Positions 1 through 7,683 of a stretch of DNA of 26,431 bases are shown in pieces. Under the pieces are notes generated by a model. It was not told the origin of the DNA and made no database searches. It was given only the letters and a program-made list of their open reading frames with translations. The DNA is taken from positions 1-26,431 of the forward strand of contig JAVVPL010000017.1 of NCBI GenBank assembly GCA_036655775.1, written 5' to 3'. The position numbers and the translations under genes are program-made. Source of the stretch: JAVVPL01 sp036655775 (GTDB taxonomy: Bacteria > Bacteroidota > Bacteroidia > Bacteroidales > P3). The number at the start of each line of letters is the position of its first letter. The first letter of the stretch is position 1.

Positions 1-795
1 GAAACGCAAATTCAAGCCTTATTTCAGCCTCGCACGCAAGAACAACAACAACTCAATCGCATCTTAGTGCTTTCGGATTCGGCACATTCCATAGGGGGGA
101 TTTATAAAGGGAATCGCACGGGGAGTTTGTGTGATATTTCTGTCTTTTCATTCCATGCCGTTAAAAACCTTACCACAGCTGAGGGGGGAGCCATAGCTTT
201 AAATTTACCTACGCCATTTGATAATGCGGAACTTTACAAATTTTTCAATACTTTTTCTTTACATGGGCAAAACAAAGATGCGTTAGCCAAAACTCAAAAA
301 GGAGCTTGGCGTTATGATGTAACGATGAATGGGTATAAAGCCAATATGACAGATCTATTGGCCAGTATAGGTTTGGTAGAATTGGCTCGATACCAAGACG
401 ATACTTTAGTGGAACGAAAACGTATTTTTGATAGCTATCAACAAGCTTTTTCAGCGTATTCGTGGGCACAACTACCAATCTATGAAACCAACGACAAAAC
501 CTCTTCCTATCATGTATATTGTTTGCGTATTCATGCAATTAATGAAGCGCAACGAGATGCTATAATTCAAGAAATTTTCGAACAAGAGGTGGCGGTTAAC
601 GTGCATTTTCAACCCTTGCCCATGCTTTCGATTTTCAAAGAGAAAGGCTATAAAATGGATGAGTATCCGATTGCTTACGATAATTATGCTCGTGAAATAT
701 CTCTACCTGTATGGTATGGTCTCACACCCAAACAAACACAAGAAGTGATAAGGGTAGTCGTACATGCAGTTGAAAAAGTGTTAGGAACAAAATGA
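1..795 (+). CDS. DegT/DnrJ/EryC1/StrS-family sugar aminotransferase (5'-truncated)
   Basis: Only the C-terminal 264 residues are present; the reading frame is open from base 1, so the true start lies outside the window (an in-frame GTG at 67 is not a credible start because conserved sequence begins at or before it). Family motifs visible: DSAHS with the PLP-contacting Asp at fragment residue 26, and SFHAVKNLTTAEGG with the Schiff-base Lys at residue 55. The C-terminal part carries the VHFQPLP and REISLPVWYGLT segments typical of enzymes that transaminate 4-keto-6-deoxy nucleotide sugars such as PglE. These enzymes move an amino group from glutamate to a UDP- or dTDP-ketosugar in the cytoplasm. 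Its stop overlaps the next start by four bases (ATGA), so the two genes are probably translationally coupled. Exact sugar substrate is unknown; a UDP-4-keto sugar made by the WbpM-like enzyme at 3574-5517 is a reasonable inference. Confidence 0.93.
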   Translation, partial: ETQIQALFQPRTQEQQQLNRILVLSDSAHSIGGIYKGNRTGSLCDISVFSFHAVKNLTTAEGGAIALNLPTPFDNAELYKFFNTFSLHGQNKDALAKTQKGAWRYDVTMNGYKANMTDLLASIGLVELARYQDDTLVERKRIFDSYQQAFSAYSWAQLPIYETNDKTSSYHVYCLRIHAINEAQRDAIIQEIFEQEVAVNVHFQPLPMLSIFKEKGYKMDEYPIAYDNYAREISLPVWYGLTPKQTQEVIRVVVHAVEKVLGTK

Positions 796-1379
796 TACGT
801 ATATTTGATTTTATTTTTTCTTTGATAGGAAGTATTGTATTAATTCCTTTTTTTCTTATTATTTCGCTATGGATTTGTATAGATAGTCGAGGAGGAGTTT
901 TGTACAAACAAAATAGAGTCGGGCGACACAATCGAGATTTTTGTCTCTATAAATTTCGTTCTATGTCTGTGGGAGCCGATCAAAAAGGCTTGCTTACTGT
1001 GGGAGCCAAAGATACACGAATTACTTCTATTGGTTATTTTTTAAGAAAATACAAATTAGATGAACTTCCTCAATTATTCAATGTATTAAAAGGAGATATG
1101 AGTTTAGTAGGTCCTCGACCTGAAGTGCGAAAATATGTCAATTTATATACGCCTCAACAAAAACAGGTGTTGAGTGTACGTCCAGGTATTACTGATTATG
1201 CTTCTATTGAATATGCGGACGAAAATACACTTTTGGGATCATCCCTAGATCCTGATAAAACCTATATCGAACAAATTTTACCCGATAAAATTCGATATAA
1301 TTTAAAATTTATTCAAAATCGAAGTCTAAAAGAATATTTTAAAATTATTTTTTTAACCCTACGTAAAATTGTCTCCTAA
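792..1379 (+). CDS. PglC-like short phosphoglycosyl transferase (bacterial sugar transferase)
   Basis: A 195-residue member of the bacterial sugar transferase family, which moves a sugar phosphate from a UDP-sugar to undecaprenyl phosphate and so starts a membrane-linked glycan. One hydrophobic segment (about residues 7-30) is followed by the catalytic domain: YKQNRVGRHN, KFRSMSVGAD, RKYKLDELPQ with the Asp-Glu catalytic dyad at residues 90-91, and GDMSLVGPRP at 101-110. This short monotopic form resembles Campylobacter PglC, not the long WcaJ/WbaP type, which also occurs in this window at 12634-14046. The start overlaps the aminotransferase stop, which fits a PglE-PglC-like pairing. No fused acetyltransferase (PglD) domain is present. 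The sugar transferred cannot be read from sequence. Confidence 0.93.
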   Translation: MIRIFDFIFSLIGSIVLIPFFLIISLWICIDSRGGVLYKQNRVGRHNRDFCLYKFRSMSVGADQKGLLTVGAKDTRITSIGYFLRKYKLDELPQLFNVLKGDMSLVGPRPEVRKYVNLYTPQQKQVLSVRPGITDYASIEYADENTLLGSSLDPDKTYIEQILPDKIRYNLKFIQNRSLKEYFKIIFLTLRKIVS

Positions 1380-1400
1380 AACTTATTTATCAATACCTAT

Positions 1401-2462
1401 ATGAAAAACATTGCCCTCATCACTGGTATCACCGGTCAAGACGGTTCCTTTTTAGCAGAATTTTTGCTTAAAAAAGGCTATGAAGTACATGGACTTCTCC
1501 GTCGTTCTTCTTCTTTTAATACCGCTCGTATCGAACATCTGTATTTCAATGAATGGATCAAAGATACCCAGCAGCAGCAAAAGGCGCTAGAATTACATTA
1601 TGGAGATATGACCGACTCCTCTTCCTTATTTCGGATTATTCAAAAAGTAAAACCTACCGAAATATACAATCTGGCAGCCCAGAGTCATGTCAAAGTATCC
1701 TTTGATGTGCCCGAATATACGGCCGAGTGTGATGCTGTAGGCACCTTGCGTATATTGGAGGCTGTGCGTGATTTGGGTATGGCATCTACATGTAAAATAT
1801 ACCAAGCCTCCACTTCCGAGCTGTTTGGTTTGGTACAAGAGGTGCCTCAAAAAGAGACCACCCCTTTTTATCCGCGTTCTCCTTATGGTGTGGCCAAACA
1901 GTATGGATTTTGGATTACAAAAAATTATAGAGAAGCGTATCAGATGTTTGCGGTCAATGGAATTCTATTCAATCACGAAAGTGAACGAAGAGGTGAAACC
2001 TTTGTAACGCGCAAAATTACCCTAGCCGCAGCACGTATAGCACAAGGACTACAAACTAAACTCTACATGGGGAATTTAGATTCCTTACGAGATTGGGGCT
2101 ATGCCAAAGATTATGTGGAGTGTATGTGGTTGATGCTTCAATACCATACGCCCGAAGATTTTGTGATTGCCACAGGGCAGATGCATACGGTACGTGAATT
2201 TTGCACTCTAGCCTTTCAGCAAGCGGGTATCCCTTTGCGTTGGGAAGGCACTGGTTTAAACGAAAAAGGGATAGATATACAAACCAATACAATTAGAGTA
2301 GAAGTGGATCCGCAATATTTTCGTCCCACCGAGGTGGAACAACTTTTGGGTGATCCCACCAAAGCGAGAACCTTATTAGGATGGGATCCCACAGCCACTC
2401 CATTTGAAAAATTAGTCAAAATTATGGTTGACCACGACTTAGAATTTGTAAAAAAACACTAA
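1401..2462 (+). CDS. gmd: GDP-mannose 4,6-dehydratase
   Basis: A 353-residue extended short-chain dehydrogenase that converts GDP-mannose to GDP-4-keto-6-deoxymannose, first step to GDP-L-fucose. The NADP-binding GITGQDGS motif is at residues 9-16. The active site is visible as STSE at 137-140 (Thr/Ser and Glu) and the YGVAK motif at 162-166 (Tyr and Lys). The FNHESERRGETFVTRKIT stretch is diagnostic of Gmd. Length is close to the family norm. Start is ATG at 1401, 21 bases after the phosphoglycosyl transferase stop; one base separates its stop from the next gene, fcl, which performs the next step. Identity is secure. Confidence 0.97.
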   Translation: MKNIALITGITGQDGSFLAEFLLKKGYEVHGLLRRSSSFNTARIEHLYFNEWIKDTQQQQKALELHYGDMTDSSSLFRIIQKVKPTEIYNLAAQSHVKVSFDVPEYTAECDAVGTLRILEAVRDLGMASTCKIYQASTSELFGLVQEVPQKETTPFYPRSPYGVAKQYGFWITKNYREAYQMFAVNGILFNHESERRGETFVTRKITLAAARIAQGLQTKLYMGNLDSLRDWGYAKDYVECMWLMLQYHTPEDFVIATGQMHTVREFCTLAFQQAGIPLRWEGTGLNEKGIDIQTNTIRVEVDPQYFRPTEVEQLLGDPTKARTLLGWDPTATPFEKLVKIMVDHDLEFVKKH

Positions 2463-2463
2463 A

Positions 2464-3571
2464 ATGCGCAAAGACGAAACAATTTATGTGGCTGGACATA
2501 AAGGTTTAGTAGGTTCTGCTATTTGGCACAATCTTCAACAAAAAGGCTACACCCATTTGATAGGCAAAACCTCTCAAGAATTGGATCTTCGCGATGCCCA
2601 AGCCGTAGAGGCATTTTTCGCGAAAGAAAAACCCCAATATGTTTTTTTAGCTGCCGCAAAAGTGGGAGGGATTATGGCAAATAGTCTCTATCGAGCCGAT
2701 TTCATATACCAAAATTTGGGTATTCAGCAAAACATTATAGGGATGAGCTACAAATACGGGGTCAAAAAATTGCTTTTTTTGGGCAGTACCTGTATTTATC
2801 CAGCCAATGCGCCTCAACCCATGACGGAAGATTGTTTACTTACCTCTCCTTTGGAATATACCAACGAGCCTTACGCTTTGGCTAAAATTGCAGGTATCAA
2901 ACTCTGTGAGAGTTTCAATTTACAATATGGCACCAATTATATCTCGGTTATGCCTACCAATTTGTATGGTCCCAACGATAATTTTCATTTGGAGACCTCG
3001 CATGTTTTGCCCGCTTTATTGCGTAAAATTTATCTAGGCCGATGCCTAGAAGCCAATCAATGGCCCTTAATTCGAGAAGACCTTCGCAAACGGCCCATCG
3101 ACCAATTGGATCATACAGCCTCGCAAGACCAGATCTTACAAGTGCTAGCCAAATATGGGCTAAGCCAAAATCAAAAAGGTGAGGTGTCGGTCGAGATATG
3201 GGGCACTGGAAAACCCTTACGCGAATTTCTTTGGAGTGAAGAAATGGCCGATGCCTGTGTATATGTAATGGAAAAAGTAGATTTTGCCGACCTTAAAGGT
3301 AGTCACAAAGACGTACGCAATACGCATATCAACATAGGAACAGGTAAAGAGATTAGTATTTATACACTCNNNNNNNNNNCTCGCGCATCTAATTGCACAG
3401 ATTGTTGGTTTTCAAGGGGCTTTACTTTTTAATGCAAGCAAACCCGATGGTACCTTACGCAAACTTACCGATGTATCCAAATTGCACCATTTGGGATGGC
3501 ACCATCAAATTGAAATCGAAGAAGGCATTCACAAACTGTTCCAATGGTATAGCCTAGATAAGGGAATTTAA
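2464..3571 (+). CDS. fcl: GDP-L-fucose synthase, interrupted by an assembly gap
   Basis: The epimerase/reductase that turns GDP-4-keto-6-deoxymannose into GDP-L-fucose. The NADP-binding GHKGLVGS motif is at residues 11-18, STC at 108-110, and YALAK (catalytic Tyr and Lys) at 137-141. The insert around QLDHTASQDQ is of the kind seen in longer Bacteroidota versions. Ten Ns at 3370-3379 break the frame: upstream sequence ends in EISIYTL, and sequence from 3380 continues in another frame as LAHLIAQIVGF, GTLRKLTDVS and LGWHHQIE, ending at TAA 3569-3571. If the Ns and one duplicated CTC codon are removed, the two halves join into a continuous 364-residue protein, so the frameshift is an assembly artefact and not a real mutation. 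The gene follows gmd by one base and ends two bases before the convergent stop of the WbpM-like gene. Confidence 0.93.
3370..3379. other. Assembly gap (10 N)
   Basis: Ten consecutive Ns inside fcl. The bases before the gap end in CACTC and those after begin CTCGCG. The run is probably a fixed-length scaffold spacer and not a measured distance, because 10 bases put the two halves of fcl out of frame. Confidence 0.97.
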
Positions 3572-3573
3572 TT

Positions 3574-5517
3574 TTATTCCTTTTCCACAAAATCAAATTG
3601 TTCAAATTCTGAGTTTTTGCTTTGAAATTCGGGAATCATTTTTTTCATCAACTTTACCGTAGATGCAATTTGCACCGTGCGGGAAAGTTCGATTAAATTT
3701 TGAAATTGGGCTTCTATTTCCTCAAATTTATATTCTCGTACGGCGGCAATTCTAATTTTTTCGTGGGTAGTTGCTTTGGTATTTTCTTTATTGCTCAACA
3801 ATTCTTCGTAGAGTTTTTCCCCAGGGCGTAAGCCTGTAAATTTAATTTCAATATCTATTCCTTCTCGTAAGCCCGCCAATTTAATCATACGACGAGCCAA
3901 ATCCACAATTCTAATGGATTTGCCCATATCAAAAACTAAAATTTCACTGGTCTTTCCCAAATACGATGCTTGCATTACCAAACGACAAGCTTCTCGTATT
4001 GTCATAAAATAACGTGTAATTTCGGGATGTGTTACCGTGATAGGTCCTCCCATTTTCAATTGTTCTCTAAAGCGTGGAATAACCGAGCCATTACTCCCCA
4101 ACACATTGCCAAAACGAGTTGTGATAAATTGAGTTTTTCCTTTCTTGCTTCCATTAACCAAAGCCGTGCTGAGGCTTTGTACATAAATTTCGGCCAAACG
4201 TTTAGAAGCGCCCATAATATTGGTGGGATTCACAGCCTTGTCGGTAGAAATCATAATAAAACGTTCCACATCATATTTGATAGCATAATTGGCCAAATTA
4301 TAAGTGCCATACGCATTAACCTGAACGGCTTCACAGGGATTGGCTTCCATCAAAGGCACATGTTTGTAGGCCGCTGCATGAAAAATAATTTGGGGTTTAA
4401 ATTTTTCAAATACGTATTGCACCCGAGAGATAGAGCGGATATCGCCCACTATAGGCGTAAATCGAAGTTGTGGAAAGTTTTCTTCCAATTCCAAACGAAT
4501 ATTGTGAATGCCTGTTTCGGCAGAATCCAAAAGGATTAGTTGTTTTATAGGAAAAGTGGCCAATTGTCTACATAATTCACTGCCAATGGAACCTGCAGCT
4601 CCTGTAATTAAAATTACTTTTCCTGCAAAATTTTCGGATATTTCCTTATGGTCAATTTGAATTTCATTTCTCCCCAACAAATCTTCAATTTGAATTTCTT
4701 TAATTTGGTTGAATTTCATTTCCGAAGGGTTTACCTCTTCCACCGAAGGTAATATATACAACTTAAGGCCATCTTCCACACAAAAATTGACCAAGTCATC
4801 ATATTGGCGCAAATCGTTCTGTTTAGTGAAAAATACGCACTCAATATTTTCATCCACTACCAATCGAGCAAAAACGGAGATTTGAGCAATTGGATATACA
4901 GGTAAGCCCCCTATATTATAGCGTTTGTTTGTATTTCCTTTTTTAAAATTGACAAAACCCACAATTTGATATGGACTTCGTATGTCTTTATTGATAATCG
5001 TAGATAAATTGATATTTCCACTGGCAGTGCCTATAACTAAACATTTCTTTTGACGAATTTGTATACTCTGTAAAGTATAATAATAGGCATTGATCAATAT
5101 AATTCGGGTGCCTAGAAGTACAAAACTGCTTGCTAAAAAATCAAGGATAACCCCTGCCCCTAAACGTTCCAACGACATCAAAGGCGTGACAAAACCACAA
5201 AAGAAAAAGATCAATAGCACTTTAAGTAGACTGCTAGCGCCTAGGCGCCAAGCTTCTTGCATGGTAGAGTGTCGAATAATGCCTTTGTAGGTGCGAAAGA
5301 GTAAAAAAGAAAACATACTAGCCAATAAAGAGTAGCCTGCTAAGAATATAAAGGTTTTCTTTTCTATATCGACGGATATAATGAAAAAAATAAATAGATA
5401 CGACAAGACGGTAGCGAGTACCGAGCTACAATTGTCGAATGCAAAAATAATCCATCGATTTACATACTTAAGGCGTGCAAGCTTTACTATCGATCGACGA
5501 GTAGAAAAAAGATTCAT
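3574..5517 (-). CDS. WbpM/CapD/FlaA1-family membrane nucleotide-sugar 4,6-dehydratase
   Basis: A 647-residue protein from the ATG at 5517. Its N-terminal third has about four transmembrane segments, followed by a CoA-binding-like Rossmann domain (CLVIGTASGN) and a C-terminal dehydratase domain with TGAAGSIGSE (about residues 305-314), STDKAVNP (424-431) and MGASK (435-439). Met replaces the usual catalytic Tyr of the YxxxK motif, as is normal in this family. Relatives (WbpM, PglF) convert UDP-GlcNAc to a UDP-4-keto-6-deoxy sugar at the inner membrane. The open frame extends upstream to a TTG at 5586, but a TATCTTTG -7 box lies at 5556-5549, inside that extension, so the ATG at 5517 is preferred. 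It converges on fcl with two bases between stops. A role in making an amino-sugar donor with the DegT enzyme is inferred. Confidence 0.94.
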   Translation of the reverse strand: MNLFSTRRSIVKLARLKYVNRWIIFAFDNCSSVLATVLSYLFIFFIISVDIEKKTFIFLAGYSLLASMFSFLLFRTYKGIIRHSTMQEAWRLGASSLLKVLLIFFFCGFVTPLMSLERLGAGVILDFLASSFVLLGTRIILINAYYYTLQSIQIRQKKCLVIGTASGNINLSTIINKDIRSPYQIVGFVNFKKGNTNKRYNIGGLPVYPIAQISVFARLVVDENIECVFFTKQNDLRQYDDLVNFCVEDGLKLYILPSVEEVNPSEMKFNQIKEIQIEDLLGRNEIQIDHKEISENFAGKVILITGAAGSIGSELCRQLATFPIKQLILLDSAETGIHNIRLELEENFPQLRFTPIVGDIRSISRVQYVFEKFKPQIIFHAAAYKHVPLMEANPCEAVQVNAYGTYNLANYAIKYDVERFIMISTDKAVNPTNIMGASKRLAEIYVQSLSTALVNGSKKGKTQFITTRFGNVLGSNGSVIPRFREQLKMGGPITVTHPEITRYFMTIREACRLVMQASYLGKTSEILVFDMGKSIRIVDLARRMIKLAGLREGIDIEIKFTGLRPGEKLYEELLSNKENTKATTHEKIRIAAVREYKFEEIEAQFQNLIELSRTVQIASTVKLMKKMIPEFQSKNSEFEQFDFVEKE

Positions 5518-5548
5518 AATGGAGTGGGTTTGTCTGTTTTTTGGTCTG

Positions 5549-5556
5549 CAAAGATA
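5549..5556 (-). promoter_or_regulatory. -7 box of the WbpM-like gene
   Basis: On the minus strand the sequence reads TATCTTTG, matching the Bacteroidota -7 consensus TAnnTTTG. It sits 31 bases upstream of the ATG at 5517. No good -33 TTTG is seen at the expected distance. It supports the downstream start. Confidence 0.55.
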
Positions 5557-5609
5557 CGTAATTAAACAATAAAAATAAAAAAACAATTCACTATTTGTAA
5601 ATAAAAGAG

Positions 5610-5617
5610 TATCTTTG
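5610..5617 (+). promoter_or_regulatory. -7 box of the wzy-like gene
   Basis: TATCTTTG on the plus strand, 55 bases before the ATG at 5673, matching TAnnTTTG. It is divergent to the box at 5549-5556. A TTTG at 5594-5597 is only 12 bases away, shorter than the usual spacing, so the -33 element is uncertain. Confidence 0.5.
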
Positions 5618-5672
5618 TTCGCTTTTATAAATTTCTAAGCTAGAGTAGTAAAATTTTAAAAAATTCCCTTTT

Positions 5673-7040
5673 ATGAGAGAAAAAATAGCGAAATCTATCG
5701 AAATAATTCAGTACCTTCTTTTCATACTGATGGCTTTCTTGATGCCCTTGTTGAGAGCATTTGTTCCCCCTCTAATTATTGTATCGGTTTTTTTCGCTTT
5801 GGTCTATTTTTTTCTATTGCCCTCCATGCATCGTTGGAATGCCGCCTTATGCTATAAATTGCTTCCTTTTTTATTGCTTTTCGCCCTGTATCTAGGAGGT
5901 GTTTTGTATTCGACCAATAAAGACGCTGCCTATTTTGATATAGAAACCAAACTTTCTCTTTTGGCTTTTCCTGCCATTGCTTATTTGATGTTGGCTCATT
6001 CCAGACGTAATTTTTGTTCTTTTGCTTGTCTTCGTTGGGTGTCTTTTGCTTTTGTGTTGGCCAGTTTACTTTTATTTGCTCAACTCTTAAAGGCCATTTT
6101 TCAAACGCCAGATATGGTGTTTTCCTTAGAAAATATATTTAATTGGGGCTATATTGCCGTAAATGCCCAAATTGGATTGCATAGCAGTTATGCTGCGCTC
6201 TATTTTGCTTTTTCGGCGGCAATTTGTTTATTTTCCATTTCCAATTTTCGTACGTGGTATGGCAAAACTAAATGGGCCTATCTTTGGAGTGCGTTTGCCT
6301 TTATCATTGCGCTAATTTTCATTTTTGCTGTGTTTGTAGTGGGAGCAAAATCGGGTTTATTATCTTTAGGGAGTTTGTTTGTGTTATATTTTATCTATGA
6401 AATTGGATTCCAAAAGCACTATGTAAAGAGTGCAGTTACCCTCTTGAGCTTTTGTCTTTTTGTAGGAAGTCTTATTTATTTCTATCCTTCGGTACTCAAC
6501 AAAATGAAAGATACTTTTAGCACCGTGCAACAGATGCATTTACAAAAGCACGAACTTTACCAAGGCAGCACAGCCTATCGGGTCTATTTTTGGGAAACTG
6601 CCCTCGCAACGATTCAAGATAAACCCCTCTTTGGCTACGGCACGGGCGATGTAAAAGAAGCCTTAGCGCCTCATTATTCCGATACTCTTCGCAATGTGTT
6701 ATGTAGTACGATTCCAGAAAAAGATACGTATTTAATCGAAAATCATATTCCTCCTTATAATCCGCATAATCAATTTTTGCAAACGAGTATTGCTATTGGC
6801 TTGTTGGGGCTGTCTGTGTTTTTGTCTATTTTTGTCTGTGGGCTCTACTGGGCTTTTCGCACACGGAGCATTCTCTTTGCTACTCTCAACCTTTTGTTTT
6901 TGGTCAATTGTCTAACTGAGTCTATGCTCGAAACACAGGCAGGTATTGTGTTTTTTGTGTTTTTTTATTTTCTATTTTTTCTCTATCTCTATCCCAAACT
7001 CGGCGAAAAAACAGAAACTGCGATTTTAAAAGAAAAATAG
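5673..7040 (+). CDS. O-antigen polymerase/ligase-like membrane protein (Wzy/WaaL type)
   Basis: A 455-residue integral membrane protein with ten or more hydrophobic segments. A large extracytoplasmic loop (about residues 280-370) contains the GYGTGDV segment and ends in YNPHNQFLQTSIAIGLLG, the signature region of the Wzy_C/O-antigen ligase family. Members either polymerise repeat units on undecaprenyl diphosphate or attach a finished glycan to lipid A or protein at the periplasmic face. The flippase at 7650-9197 and the sugar genes on the left support a role in glycan assembly. The sequence alone does not separate polymerase from ligase. The next gene starts one base after its stop, so the two are very likely cotranscribed. 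Confidence 0.87.
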   Translation: MREKIAKSIEIIQYLLFILMAFLMPLLRAFVPPLIIVSVFFALVYFFLLPSMHRWNAALCYKLLPFLLLFALYLGGVLYSTNKDAAYFDIETKLSLLAFPAIAYLMLAHSRRNFCSFACLRWVSFAFVLASLLLFAQLLKAIFQTPDMVFSLENIFNWGYIAVNAQIGLHSSYAALYFAFSAAICLFSISNFRTWYGKTKWAYLWSAFAFIIALIFIFAVFVVGAKSGLLSLGSLFVLYFIYEIGFQKHYVKSAVTLLSFCLFVGSLIYFYPSVLNKMKDTFSTVQQMHLQKHELYQGSTAYRVYFWETALATIQDKPLFGYGTGDVKEALAPHYSDTLRNVLCSTIPEKDTYLIENHIPPYNPHNQFLQTSIAIGLLGLSVFLSIFVCGLYWAFRTRSILFATLNLLFLVNCLTESMLETQAGIVFFVFFYFLFFLYLYPKLGEKTETAILKEK

Positions 7041-7041
7041 C

Positions 7042-7683
7042 ATGTGTAGTTCGAGGAGTCCGTTTATTTGTTTTATTCTATGTCTAAGTCTAGGCTTGCT
7101 ATTGCCTACACAAGGGCAAGCCAAATCGAAAAATTTTGCGTATAAAGGCTTTACAGGAGGCATGTTTTTACATACGGGCTATGTGCAGAGTAAACCCTTT
7201 CCTATAATTGTAAAGGAAGGAATCACTCTTCAACAACAAATAAAGGGAGTGCCCATAGGGATAGGGGGTAAATTAGCCCTGCTTTTTGGTAATCATTGGC
7301 GTTTTGGCATGGAGGGCTATGCAAGTAGTGTGCGCTATGGAGCCACGCGTAGTGCCTTCAAAATAGGCTGGGGAGGCCTACTGGTAGAATTTATTTATCC
7401 CATTCAACGCTATGTACCTTTTGTGACTCTTACCCTTGGAGGCGGAGGAGCCAAAAACATGATTTTATTAGAAAAAACAAAAGATGATTTTACGCCCTTA
7501 TCGGTGGTGTATCGAGAATATGGATTTATGGCCATAACACCCTCCTTGGGTTGTGAATTTTTGATGAGTAAAAAAATGAAAATTGTACTCAAAGCCGATT
7601 ATTTATTCTCTCCTACGCAAGAACCCGACTTTGCTTCGGGTTTTCGTATTTATCTAGGATTTTTGTTTAATAATATGCGATAA
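7042..7683 (+). CDS. Exported outer-membrane-protein-like hypothetical protein
   Basis: 213 residues. The N-terminus has a signal peptide (hydrophobic core CFILCLSLGLLLP, probable cleavage near residue 27 after GQA). The mature part alternates glycine and aromatic residues in short strands (GGMFLHTGY, WRFGMEGYASS, KIGWGGLLVEF, VTLTLGGGGAK, FRIYLGFLF), the look of a small outer-membrane beta-barrel. I recognise it only as a Bacteroidota conserved protein of unknown function. One base separates it from the wzy-like gene, so it is probably translated from the same message and may serve the same glycan system, which is inference from position. Its last 34 bases overlap the 3' end of the convergent flippase gene. 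Confidence 0.8.
   Translation: MCSSRSPFICFILCLSLGLLLPTQGQAKSKNFAYKGFTGGMFLHTGYVQSKPFPIIVKEGITLQQQIKGVPIGIGGKLALLFGNHWRFGMEGYASSVRYGATRSAFKIGWGGLLVEFIYPIQRYVPFVTLTLGGGGAKNMILLEKTKDDFTPLSVVYREYGFMAITPSLGCEFLMSKKMKIVLKADYLFSPTQEPDFASGFRIYLGFLFNNMR

Noticed and set aside
67..69. GTG at 67 as the start of the aminotransferase
   Set aside because: The frame is open to base 1, and the conserved motif begins a few residues later, so the gene is cut by the window edge.
3033..3050. Perfect 7-bp inverted repeat TCTAGGC/GCCTAGA in fcl
   Set aside because: It lies within conserved coding sequence with no T-run or regulatory context; one such repeat in this length is unremarkable.
3380..3432. Frameshifted C-terminus of fcl as a true pseudogene
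   Set aside because: The frame change coincides exactly with an N run, and conserved sequence continues in frame beyond it to a normal stop.
3970..4539. 189-residue open frame on the plus strand opposite the WbpM-like gene
   Set aside because: It is antisense to a well-conserved dehydratase domain, has no recognisable motif and follows from the codon bias of the real gene.
5518..5586. Upstream 23-residue extension of the WbpM-like protein
   Set aside because: It would start at TTG and contain the -7 promoter box; the ATG at 5517 fits better.
7622..7642. Seven-bp hairpin AACCCGA/TCGGGTT followed by TTTT inside the end of the outer-membrane-protein gene
   Set aside because: On the plus strand it would end transcription before the gene's own stop codon, and on the minus strand, though just after the flippase stop, it lacks a T-run. 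It is probably coding coincidence.
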